Shown piece after piece: positions 23,950-31,459 of a stretch of DNA of 33,807 nucleotides (positions within the stretch are counted from its first letter, which is position 1; every line of letters begins with the position of its first letter). The stretch is from Anaerolinea sp. GTDB lineage: Bacteria > Chloroflexota > Anaerolineae > Anaerolineales > Villigracilaceae. The notes under the pieces are model-generated. The model saw only the letters and a list, made by a program, of their open reading frames with translations, was not told the origin of the DNA and ran no database searches. The position numbers were made by a program, and so were the translations under genes. The DNA lies in contig DYPU01000022.1 of the NCBI GenBank assembly GCA_020719725.1, positions 1 to 33,807 on the forward strand. Direction: 5' to 3'.

Positions 23950-24759
23950 ATGAAACTCGCAAACCTGCTTGTGCCGCTGGCCGCATTGGCCCTCATCGTT
24001 GCCTGGCTTTCCATCAGCCCACCCGGCATTCTTGGCAAAGCCGATGCGCTCGGTTACGCTGTTTGCCATCGTCTTGATGAACGTTCTTTTCATTTGGATG
24101 ACGGACAGCAATCTCCGCTCTGCGCGCGCTGCTCTGGTATGTACCTGGGCGCTACCCTGGGGATTGTTTTTCAGCTTTTCACAGCTAAACGCCGCGCTGG
24201 TTTACCTCACTGGACGGTTTGGCTGCTCTTTGGCTTCTTTGCCGCTGCCTTTGCTGTGGATGGCGCGAACTCGTACTTTTACCTGATGAAAAGTGTTGCG
24301 CCGGGCCGTCTCGAGTGGATTCCTACCCTATACTTGCCCAACAATACCCTGCGGCTTTTCACCGGAACTGGGGTGGGGTTGGCAATGGCAGCCGGAATCT
24401 TCCCCTCTTTTAACCAAACGGCCTGGCGTACCTGGGATGACAGCCCAGCCCTCACCTGGCGCACTTTGCCGGGGTTGTTGGCGCTGGCGCTGGGCATGAT
24501 TCTGCTGGTTCTACCCGAATGGGATTGGGTACTCTACCCGGCCTACATCATCAGCGCTGCTGGTATTTTATTGCTGCTAACGATGGTTTACGCGATGGTT
24601 TGGCTCATGCTGATGCGCCAGGAAAATACAATTGAAAGCTGGTCGCAACTGGGCATTCCGCTTTTGGCCGGGCTGACAGTGGCCCTGCTTCAAATTACCG
24701 CCATCGATATCTTCCGCCTGTGGTTGACGGGAACCTGGGGCGGATTTCCGCTGGGATAA
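23950..24759 (+). CDS. DUF2085 membrane protein
   Basis: A 269-residue protein with about seven membrane helices. The DUF2085 signature is present: AVCHRLDERSFHLDDGQQSPLCARCSGMYLG, with one Cys-His and a Cys-x-x-Cys pair that could bind a metal or form a disulfide. The family function is unknown. The gene appears to be transcribed without a leader, since TATAAT ends six bases before the ATG. DUF4126 follows after 17 bases, and a DinB-like gene after that, so the three probably form one operon. Confidence 0.88.
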   Translation: MKLANLLVPLAALALIVAWLSISPPGILGKADALGYAVCHRLDERSFHLDDGQQSPLCARCSGMYLGATLGIVFQLFTAKRRAGLPHWTVWLLFGFFAAAFAVDGANSYFYLMKSVAPGRLEWIPTLYLPNNTLRLFTGTGVGLAMAAGIFPSFNQTAWRTWDDSPALTWRTLPGLLALALGMILLVLPEWDWVLYPAYIISAAGILLLLTMVYAMVWLMLMRQENTIESWSQLGIPLLAGLTVALLQITAIDIFRLWLTGTWGGFPLG

Positions 24760-24776
24760 CTGCGAAAGGAAAAAAT

Positions 24777-25346
24777 ATGGAACTTCTCACTGGAATTTTC
24801 TCTGCGTTTGGGCTTTCAGCCAGTGCCGGCCTGAACGCCTATATTCCGCTTTTTACTATTGCAATTATTGCCCGCTACACCAATTGGTTTAACCTGCAAG
24901 CCCCGTTTGACACGCTTACCAACCCCTGGGTAATGCTTCTTTTAGGTGTTTTGATTATTATCGAGTTTTTGGCCGATAAAATTCCAGCCATTAATCACAT
25001 CAACGATGCGATTCAGACCTTTATTCGGCCTGTGGCTGGCGCGATTGTTTTTGCCGCCTCTGCCAAGGTGCTAACTGATGTTTCCCCGGTGGTTTCACTG
25101 GCTTTGGGGTTGCTTATCGCCGGAGGCGTTCACACCGTCAAATCGGCGGCAGTCCGCCCAATGGTGACGGCTACCACCGCCGGAGCGGGCAATGTGCCAG
25201 TCAGCATTCTCGAAGATATTATCGCCACCGTCGCCTCGTTTTTGGCAATGATCCTGCCGCTTTTGCTGGGCGTGTTATTGGTGCTTTGTCTATTCCTGCT
25301 CATTTTGTGGTTTGCGCGCCGTCGTGAAAACGCCGGGGCTGCCTGA
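24777..25346 (+). CDS. DUF4126 membrane protein
   Basis: A 189-residue membrane protein of the DUF4126 family: GIFSAFGLSASAGLNAYIPLFTIAIIARY at the N terminus, VLIIIEFLADKIPAINHINDAIQTFIRPVAGAIVFA, LGLLIAGGVHTVKSAAVRPMVTATTAGAGNVPVSILEDI, then a long C-terminal helix ending FARRRENAGAA. About five hydrophobic segments. The DKIP...D block is conserved in the family, whose function is unknown. AAAGGA is 7 bases before ATG 24777; a longer frame from 24720 would overlap the previous gene and has no ribosome binding site. Confidence 0.9.
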   Translation: MELLTGIFSAFGLSASAGLNAYIPLFTIAIIARYTNWFNLQAPFDTLTNPWVMLLLGVLIIIEFLADKIPAINHINDAIQTFIRPVAGAIVFAASAKVLTDVSPVVSLALGLLIAGGVHTVKSAAVRPMVTATTAGAGNVPVSILEDIIATVASFLAMILPLLLGVLLVLCLFLLILWFARRRENAGAA

Positions 25347-25375
25347 GCGCTTTTTACCCCCAAAAGGAAACTCTT

Positions 25376-25849
25376 ATAAATGACCCACGCGAAGAACTTG
25401 TTCAACAGCTAGAAAAAGCCCGGCTTGAAATGATCGCCCACCTGGACGAAATTGAGAAAAACCGCAAAATTTACCCGCTTTGGACGATCCGTGAAATTTT
25501 GGCGCACATCGTAGGCTGGGACGATGCCATCATCGCCTCGCTCAAGGCCCATATCGCAGGCCTCGAACCCGGCACACCCGCCGCGCGTGGTTTGGATGCC
25601 TACAATGCCGAAACCGTCTCCACCCGTGAGGGCCTGGAGTATGACCATATTTACCGTGAATATATCCACACCCGTAATACCCTGATCGAGTTGGTGCGTT
25701 CCATGCCCGAAAACAAAGTCACTCAGGATTTTGTGATGCCCTGGGGTGAAACCAGTAACTTGCAGGTTCTACTCAAAATTTTCATCGATCATGAGTTTAA
25801 GCACGCCGCCGATGTGCGCAAACTGATTGAAGACACACGCCAGGGATAA
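25376..25849 (+). CDS. DinB-like/DUF1706-type protein, probable AUA start
   Basis: About 158 residues resembling the DinB/ClbS four-helix fold. WTIREILAHIVGWDDAIIASLKAH supplies the first His of the metal triad and DHEFKHAADVRKL the paired histidines. Functions in the family range from thiol-dependent transferase to unknown. The in-frame ATG at 25430 would delete the first part of helix 1. The open frame continues upstream as NDPREELVQQLEKARLE directly after ATA at 25376, which lies six bases after AAAAGGAAA. I therefore read AUA as the initiation codon, giving MNDPREELVQ. ATG 25380 is in another frame and stops after ten codons. The gene ends the DUF2085-DUF4126 run, 29 bases after DUF4126. 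Confidence 0.75.
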   Translation: MNDPREELVQQLEKARLEMIAHLDEIEKNRKIYPLWTIREILAHIVGWDDAIIASLKAHIAGLEPGTPAARGLDAYNAETVSTREGLEYDHIYREYIHTRNTLIELVRSMPENKVTQDFVMPWGETSNLQVLLKIFIDHEFKHAADVRKLIEDTRQG

Positions 25850-25909
25850 AGCAAAAACGCCCCAGGTGCTTTAAGCCGCATGAGCCTTTTATGGTAAAAT
25901 ACCGCGCAC

Positions 25910-25981
25910 GCCCTCGTAGCTCAGTGGACAGAGCGTTGGCCTCCGGAGCCAGAGAGCACGGTTCGAGTCCGTGCGAGGGTA
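25910..25981 (+). tRNA. tRNA-Arg(CCG)
   Basis: The acceptor GCCCTCG pairs with CGAGGGT (one G-U at the end); the D-arm is GCTC...GAGC; the anticodon stem TTGGC/GCCAG (with one mismatch or wobble at the edge) has loop CTCCGGA and anticodon CCG (25943-25945); the T-arm GCACG...CGTGC has loop GTTCGAGTC. The discriminator is A, and CCA is not encoded (CTGC follows). It reads CGG arginine codons. TAAAAT near 25894 may be its -10. Confidence 0.92.
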
Positions 25982-25990
25982 CTGCATAAA

Positions 25991-26017
25991 ATAGACCGCG
26001 CTAAAAGCGCGGTCTAT
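25991..26017. terminator. Bidirectional terminator, tRNA-Arg / histidine kinase
   Basis: ATAGACCGCGCT (25991-26002), loop AAA, AGCGCGGTCTAT (26006-26017). AGTTTTAATTT follows on plus and TTTTATGC on minus. The right arm contains the stop codon of the minus-strand kinase gene. Confidence 0.85.
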
Positions 26018-28224
26018 AGTTTTAATTTCACGGCGCTGCCCATGCGCACTGTCTTACTTTCACCCTGAGAGCGCAGCGGCAGGATAACGTGAAAATCGCT
26101 GCCCGGACAAGTATCCTCGTCGTACCCATCGCTCTCCACCCAAATCCGCCCGCCGTGCGCATTGACGATACCGCGCGAAAGCGCCAGCCCCAACCCCGAA
26201 CCAGAACCTTTAAATTTAGTTTTACCGGTTGAATGGCGATTGAGCAGTTCTCCGGGTTGGTAGAACTTGGTGAAGATAATCTCCTGCAAGCCTTTATCTA
26301 CACCCACGCCGCTGTCGCTAACTGTAATTTCCACGCCACCTTCGGGCAAATCGCGGTTATTGGGGGGGAGTTGCTTGCCAAGAACCTTTATCTTGCCATG
26401 ATTCGGCGTAAATTTGATGGCGTTAATCATCAAATGATAGAATAGCTTTCGCATAGTATTCGGGTCGGCCTTAATGGCGGGCAATTGCGGCAAATCAATC
26501 ACCAATTCTTGCTGACGTTCGGCCAAAGATTTTGAAAGCTCCTCCGCTACCGATTTTGCCATTTCGGTTAGAAAGACATCCTGACGATGTAACTCAATGG
26601 TGCGTGAGTCTAATTGGGCAATGTCAAACATAGAATCCATAATTTCGACCTGGCGTAAGGTCGATTTATGGATTCCTTTAACCAAGCCGCGCACCTGTTC
26701 TGGCAGGGTTGGGTCTTCCAGCAGCATTTCAGCGTAGCCGCGCGCTACAGTGAGCGGCGTGCGTAATTCGTGTGAGGCGATACTGATAAAGTTCGACTTG
26801 GTCAACTCCAGGCTGGCTAAATCGTGATTGGCTTTATCCAGATACGAATAAGCTTCCCGAATCTGGTTGTTCAACTTGCGCAGGTTTTCCACCAGACGCG
26901 CATTTTCGAGCGCAACCCCGGTTTGGCTTGCCATAGCGGCCAAAAGATTGAGGTCTTCTTCAGTATAGCGTGAGCCAGAGCCTTTGGGCCCCAGCGCCAG
27001 CAAGCCAATCCACTCGCCTTTGGAATAAACGGGCACATAAACATCGATTCCCAGTCCACTCATCCATTTGCGTTCGCGCACCGGGCCATCCATAAAGGCC
27101 GGGGCAAAATCAATATCATATTGTAAGAGCGCTTCGTGTTCTTCAATAAAAAAGCGGGCGATGGGGCTATCTGCCGCAAAGGTGACATTGGCCGAAGGCA
27201 GGCCGCCTACCCCGCGAATGGGGCTAAGCCGAAAAATTTTCTGACCGTTTTCGCCAATTTCCGGGTCGATTAAAAATAACAAGCCCTTGTTGATTTCCAG
27301 AGCTTCCATAATCAGGCCAACGGCCACAGTTGCCAGTTTTTCCAAATCCAGAATATTACTAATACTGGTGGAATATTCGCGCAGGGTTTGTGAAGGGTCG
27401 TAGCTTTCCAGCTTGAAGATGCGGTTAAATGTGTTGCGCACCAGTCCTAACAGCGGCGCAAAAATAAGCGAAATTAGAACCGCCACCCCGGCCCCCGCCA
27501 AGAGTGGGCTGTATCCAGTGAGCGCGCCAAAAATCTGTTCTGTGGCTAAAAATGCGCCGACATAGACCAGCATAATAATTAAGGCTGAAGCCAGGTAAAT
27601 TAAAAATTGACGGGTCAGGTCGCGCACATCGGGCAAATGGCTGCGTAAAACCATGAAAGACAAAAGGGCGGTTGCGCCCAGCCGCAAAAGGTTATAACGC
27701 GCATCGAGAAAATAGAAGAGCATCAGGTCATTTGTCAGCGCCAATCCCAAAATGACTACCCAATAAAACATACGATTGCGTAAGATGGGCATGTGCGCTT
27801 TGCGAATGGCTTGCTGCACTAAAAAAATGGCCCAGGCGATAAACCCAATCCACGAAGCAAAAATAACCAGCAGGTTTTTAAAATAGACCAGTCCTACCAC
27901 CCAAAACAGAGCCAGCCAAAACGGCCAACGGCGCGCCAACGGAATGGATGAAACGCGAATCATTTGTGCCAGTAATAAAATAATTAGGGTGGAAAAAATT
28001 TGTTTGTAAACCAAAAAAGTTTGCGCGTCCAACCCCAAAATTGCCAATCGATTGGCGGATTCGGTAATTTCTACCAGTAAAGCTGCCAACAAAAAGACAG
28101 CCAGATAATCCGTCAACTGTTCTGGCTTGCGTAAACGGCGCACCGTTACGGGAAGCAGAATTAAATACGGAATAACTGGCAAAATGTTGAGCAAATATGG
28201 CAGGTAGGCTTCAAATTCACCCAT
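26014..28224 (-). CDS. Orphan membrane sensor histidine kinase with GAF domain
   Basis: A 736-residue sensor kinase. The N-terminal third (residues 1 to about 265) holds around eight membrane helices with short loops and no large extracellular domain. A linker leads to a GAF domain (about 290-440, LATVAVGLIMEALEINKGLLFLI ... VYVPVYSKGEWIGLLALGPKGSGSRYTEEDLNLLAAMASQTGVALENARL), then a coiled-coil segment, the HisKA block with phospho-acceptor His (SHELRTPLTVARGYAEML), and an ATPase domain with N box (LMINAIKFTP), G1 (VSDSGVGVD), F (FTKFYQP) and G2 (GSGSGLGLALSRGI). No response regulator lies nearby. TATACT ends seven bases before the ATG, suggesting a leaderless or nearly leaderless mRNA; TAGGA between them is a poorly spaced SD. 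Confidence 0.93.
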   Translation of the reverse strand: MGEFEAYLPYLLNILPVIPYLILLPVTVRRLRKPEQLTDYLAVFLLAALLVEITESANRLAILGLDAQTFLVYKQIFSTLIILLLAQMIRVSSIPLARRWPFWLALFWVVGLVYFKNLLVIFASWIGFIAWAIFLVQQAIRKAHMPILRNRMFYWVVILGLALTNDLMLFYFLDARYNLLRLGATALLSFMVLRSHLPDVRDLTRQFLIYLASALIIMLVYVGAFLATEQIFGALTGYSPLLAGAGVAVLISLIFAPLLGLVRNTFNRIFKLESYDPSQTLREYSTSISNILDLEKLATVAVGLIMEALEINKGLLFLIDPEIGENGQKIFRLSPIRGVGGLPSANVTFAADSPIARFFIEEHEALLQYDIDFAPAFMDGPVRERKWMSGLGIDVYVPVYSKGEWIGLLALGPKGSGSRYTEEDLNLLAAMASQTGVALENARLVENLRKLNNQIREAYSYLDKANHDLASLELTKSNFISIASHELRTPLTVARGYAEMLLEDPTLPEQVRGLVKGIHKSTLRQVEIMDSMFDIAQLDSRTIELHRQDVFLTEMAKSVAEELSKSLAERQQELVIDLPQLPAIKADPNTMRKLFYHLMINAIKFTPNHGKIKVLGKQLPPNNRDLPEGGVEITVSDSGVGVDKGLQEIIFTKFYQPGELLNRHSTGKTKFKGSGSGLGLALSRGIVNAHGGRIWVESDGYDEDTCPGSDFHVILPLRSQGESKTVRMGSAVKLKL

Positions 28225-28231
28225 AATCCTA

Positions 28232-28237
28232 AGTATA
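28232..28237 (-). promoter_or_regulatory. -10 element of the histidine kinase gene
   Basis: On the minus strand GGTTATACT places TATACT seven bases upstream of ATG 28224. The mRNA would start at or within two bases of the AUG. The -35 is weak. Confidence 0.45.
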
Positions 28238-28296
28238 ACCGAAATCAGCCGGGCTTATGCCGCGCTATTTAAACCTTTTTTTTCACTTGCAGCGGC

Positions 28297-28302
28297 TATA
28301 AT
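28297..28302 (+). promoter_or_regulatory. -10 element of the GH13 gene
   Basis: GGCTATAAT contains a perfect TATAAT. The start is expected near 28309, with TGGAGGT in the 25-base leader before ATG 28334. The -35 region is a T-run, not a consensus hexamer. Divergent from the histidine kinase promoter. Confidence 0.5.
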
Positions 28303-28333
28303 AGGCCCATTACAAGGCTGGAGGTATTGCAAA

Positions 28334-31063
28334 ATGTTTGATTTTGAATTTCATGTTTCACGCAAAGCTCGCCAGAAATATCAATTTGACGAGGAACTTT
28401 TTTCGACAGATGGACGGGCCGTTGTCGCTAATTTTGACGCGGCAAGAAGGTTTGCCGCCAAACTGTCTGTTGGGCGCGATCACCCGGTTCCTGCTTCCGA
28501 TATCAATGCCATGGGATTGCTCGACGAGGTGATGCACATTCTGATTCGTCAGTATGAGCTGCAAAACCCAAGAGTCATGGAACGGGCGCTGGCTTCGGCC
28601 CAAACTCAAAACGGAATGGGTTCGGTGGATGGGACGCTTTATCGTTTTACCGATGAATTTCCTCCACTGGCGGTTTTTAAAAACCAAATCTCTGCCGCCG
28701 ACTATCTAAATGAGAAAACGGCCAGTGGTTTGCCGCATCGCCTCACCACGCTTGAAGAAATGCTGGTTTTGCATATTACCAACCAGAACCCGGCGGTTTA
28801 CCCTTATAAAGAGTTGTTTGACGATAAAAATCTGCGGCAAACCAGTGTCTACGATAAACTGATCAGCGGTCTCGATGGCTTTTTTGTTGGTGAACCAGGC
28901 TTTGGGGGCCAGGGTTCCGCCGAAACCCTGCTGGCGGCGCTAAAAGCTCCGGCTCTGGCCTCGCCTTATTCGTTGGCGGGTCAGCTCGAATTTATCCTGA
29001 CGCGCTGGGGAAATTTGCTCGGAGAGAATTTTATTTTGCGTTTGCTGCGTGGCATGGATTTTGTAAAAGAAGAGATCATTCGTCACACCGGGCCGGGCAA
29101 CTTTCAGGGCAGCGCCCCGATGCCAGCTTTTGGCGGGCACGGTGAAAACGAGTATGAGCGCTTTAGCCCGGATAAAGAGTGGATGCCTCGCCTGGTGTTG
29201 ATTGCTAAAAATGCGTATGTCTGGCTCGACCAGCTTTCGCGTCAGTATGGCCGCGAGATTGCGCGGCTTGATCAGGTTCCAGATGAAGAGCTGGATTTGC
29301 TGGCTCAGCGTGGTTTTACCGGCCTGTGGCTGATTGGGTTATGGGAACGTAGCTGGGCTTCCAAGGAAATTAAACAACGCATGGGCCAGGCCGATGCAGT
29401 GGCCTCGGCTTATTCACTCTATGATTATGATATTGCCAACGATCTGGGTGGCTGGGACGCAGTGAGCAACTTGCGCTGGCGGGCCTGGCAGCGCGGGTTA
29501 CGCCTGGCGGCGGACATGGTTCCGAACCACATGGGAATCGATTCTAAGTGGGTTACGGAACACCCGGATTGGTTTTTATCTCTACCGCACTCGCCTTACC
29601 CCAATTATGAGTTTAATAGTGGTGATCTTTCGCGTGATTCGCGAGTTGGAATTATGGTCGAAGACCATTATTACAATCATTCTGATGCGGCGGTGGTTTT
29701 CAAGCGGGTTGATCGCTGGACGGGCGATGTGCGCTACATTTACCACGGCAATGATGGCACGTCTATGCCCTGGAACGATACCGCTCAATTGGACTATCTC
29801 AAAGCCGAGGTGCGCGAAGCCGTTATTCAGACCATCTTGCATGTGGCGCGCAACTTCCCCGTGATTCGTTTTGATGCCGCCATGACCCTGGCAAAAAAAC
29901 ACGTCCAGCGCTTGTGGTTCCCAGAACCGGGCGCTGGTGGCGCGATCCCATCGCGCTCGGAGTATGGCCTGACTCGCGCCGATTTTGAAGCAGCCATTCC
30001 CAATGAGTTTTGGCGCGAAGTGGTGGATCGGGTGGCGGCTGAAGTGCCCGATACGCTGCTGCTGGCCGAGGCTTTTTGGATGATGGAAGGCTACTTTGTG
30101 CGCACGCTGGGTATGCACCGGGTTTACAACTCTGCTTTCATGCACATGCTGCGCGACGAAGACAATGCCAAATATCGCCAATTGATCAAAAGTACCCTGG
30201 AATATGACCCGCGCATTTTGCAGCGCTATGTCAATTTTATGAATAACCCCGACGAAAAAACCGCCGCCGAGCAATTTGGCAAAGCCGATAAATATTTTGG
30301 CATTTGTGTGGTAATGGCTACCGTGCCTGGCCTGCCCATGTTTGGGCATGGACAAGTGGAAGGGTTTTCCGAAAAATACGGGATGGAATACCGGCACGCC
30401 AAATGGAATGAAGCGATTGACGAAGGCTTCGTCCGTTACCATCAGCAAGTCATCTTTCCGCTCAATCACCGCCGTTATCTGTTCGCCGGAGTAGAGAATT
30501 TTTGGCTGTACGACTTTTTTGCCCCCACCGGAGAAGTGAACGAAGAAGTAATGGCCTATTCCAACCGATTTGGCGACGAACGCGCTTTGGTGATTTATCA
30601 CAATAAATATGCCAACGCCAGCGGTTGGGTCAAAACCTCCGCAGCCGGATTGCAAGATGGCAAATTGGTACAAAAATCCTTAAGCGAAGGGCTGGCGCTG
30701 CCCGCGGCAGACCTCGATTTTGCGATTTTCCGCGATAATATGACCGGGCGCGAATACATTCGCTCATGCAAGCAGCTCGCTGAAAGCGGCCTGTTTGTTG
30801 AATTGGGCGCGTATCAATGCCACGTCTTTCTTGATTGGCGCATCGTTTATGGAGCGCAGTGGGCGCAGTTAAATGCCTCCCTCAACGGTGAAGGGCTTGC
30901 CTCAGTTCAGGCCAAATATGATGAGTTGTTTGCCCCTAAAGTGGAAGAAAAGATCATCCCCAAAAAGAAACCCGCCGCGCCCAAAAAAGCCAAAAGCGCT
31001 ACCAGTGAAACCGAACCGCTTAAAATGCCTAAAAAGAAGCGCAGCGCCAAACCTGCTGAATAA
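28334..31063 (+). CDS. GH13 (alpha-amylase family) enzyme with atypical region IV and Lys/Pro tail
   Basis: A 909-residue cytoplasmic protein (no signal peptide). Residues 1 to about 310 are an N-terminal region I do not recognise, largely helical. The GH13 barrel follows: region I ADMVPNHMG with Asp394, region II VIRFDAAMTLAKKH with predicted nucleophile Asp514, region III LLLAEAFWMMEG with acid/base Glu579, and region IV NFMNNPDEKT with Asp640. In region IV the usual Asn-His-Asp is Asn-Pro-Asp, similar to maltosyltransferases of the GlgE type, so activity may be transfer to or from maltodextrin or glycogen rather than simple hydrolysis. The last 35 residues are rich in Lys, Pro and Ala (PKKKPAAPKKAKS). 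TGGAGGT precedes the ATG. A strong terminator follows, so it is monocistronic. Confidence 0.88.
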   Translation: MFDFEFHVSRKARQKYQFDEELFSTDGRAVVANFDAARRFAAKLSVGRDHPVPASDINAMGLLDEVMHILIRQYELQNPRVMERALASAQTQNGMGSVDGTLYRFTDEFPPLAVFKNQISAADYLNEKTASGLPHRLTTLEEMLVLHITNQNPAVYPYKELFDDKNLRQTSVYDKLISGLDGFFVGEPGFGGQGSAETLLAALKAPALASPYSLAGQLEFILTRWGNLLGENFILRLLRGMDFVKEEIIRHTGPGNFQGSAPMPAFGGHGENEYERFSPDKEWMPRLVLIAKNAYVWLDQLSRQYGREIARLDQVPDEELDLLAQRGFTGLWLIGLWERSWASKEIKQRMGQADAVASAYSLYDYDIANDLGGWDAVSNLRWRAWQRGLRLAADMVPNHMGIDSKWVTEHPDWFLSLPHSPYPNYEFNSGDLSRDSRVGIMVEDHYYNHSDAAVVFKRVDRWTGDVRYIYHGNDGTSMPWNDTAQLDYLKAEVREAVIQTILHVARNFPVIRFDAAMTLAKKHVQRLWFPEPGAGGAIPSRSEYGLTRADFEAAIPNEFWREVVDRVAAEVPDTLLLAEAFWMMEGYFVRTLGMHRVYNSAFMHMLRDEDNAKYRQLIKSTLEYDPRILQRYVNFMNNPDEKTAAEQFGKADKYFGICVVMATVPGLPMFGHGQVEGFSEKYGMEYRHAKWNEAIDEGFVRYHQQVIFPLNHRRYLFAGVENFWLYDFFAPTGEVNEEVMAYSNRFGDERALVIYHNKYANASGWVKTSAAGLQDGKLVQKSLSEGLALPAADLDFAIFRDNMTGREYIRSCKQLAESGLFVELGAYQCHVFLDWRIVYGAQWAQLNASLNGEGLASVQAKYDELFAPKVEEKIIPKKKPAAPKKAKSATSETEPLKMPKKKRSAKPAE

Positions 31064-31069
31064 ACACAA

Positions 31070-31108
31070 CGTAGGGCGAGATACTGTTCTCGCCCTACGC
31101 GTTTTTTT
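31070..31108 (+). terminator. Intrinsic terminator of the GH13 gene
   Basis: CGTAGGGCGAGA (31070-31081) pairs with TCTCGCCCTACG (31088-31099) over 12 bp, loop TACTGT, followed by CG and seven T (31102-31108). Confidence 0.92.
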
Positions 31109-31213
31109 CGTTTGCAAAGAATGGCCCTGCGCCCCGAATCACGTTTTCGGCTGGTAGAGCCATTGCGTTTAAAAATAACGGTAACTACCAAAGCATGATA
31201 GAATAAATGTGCT

Positions 31214-31459
31214 ATGAAACCCATCCGCGCTTCTGAAATTGGCTCCTACTTGTACTGTCGTAGAGCCTGGTGGCTGCGCCAGCAGGGAGCCGAATCGACC
31301 AGCCAGGCCGAAATGGCCGCAGGGACAGAACTTCACCGGAAACACGGGCGCAGCCTGCTGGCGGCCAGTTTTCAGCGTGGGTTGGCTTGGATCATCTTAC
31401 TGCTGGCTATTTTGCTGTTTACCTGGCTGGGGCTGCAAAGCCTGATTGGTTCACTGTGA
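31214..31459 (+). CDS. Cas4-like nuclease, N-terminal half with membrane helix
   Basis: 81 residues. IRASEIGSYLYCRRAWWLRQQG is the Cas4/RecB N-terminal pattern (small polar residue, Tyr, single Cys15, basic-aromatic), and AAGTELHRKHGR carries the motif I His41. A hydrophobic helix follows (LAWIILLLAILLFTWLGLQSLIG, residues 57-79) and the frame stops one residue later. The remaining catalytic and Fe-S residues of Cas4 are missing here but all appear in the next gene. The TGA stop at 31457-31459 overlaps that gene's ATG (TGATG). The basic residues before the helix put the N-terminal half in the cytoplasm. The start has no strong ribosome binding site; TAGAAT at 31199-31204 could be a -10 nine bases upstream. 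Confidence 0.75.
   Translation: MKPIRASEIGSYLYCRRAWWLRQQGAESTSQAEMAAGTELHRKHGRSLLAASFQRGLAWIILLLAILLFTWLGLQSLIGSL

Noticed and set aside
25380-25412. ATG 25380 as the start of the DinB-like gene
   Set aside because: It is in another frame and meets a TAG after ten codons.
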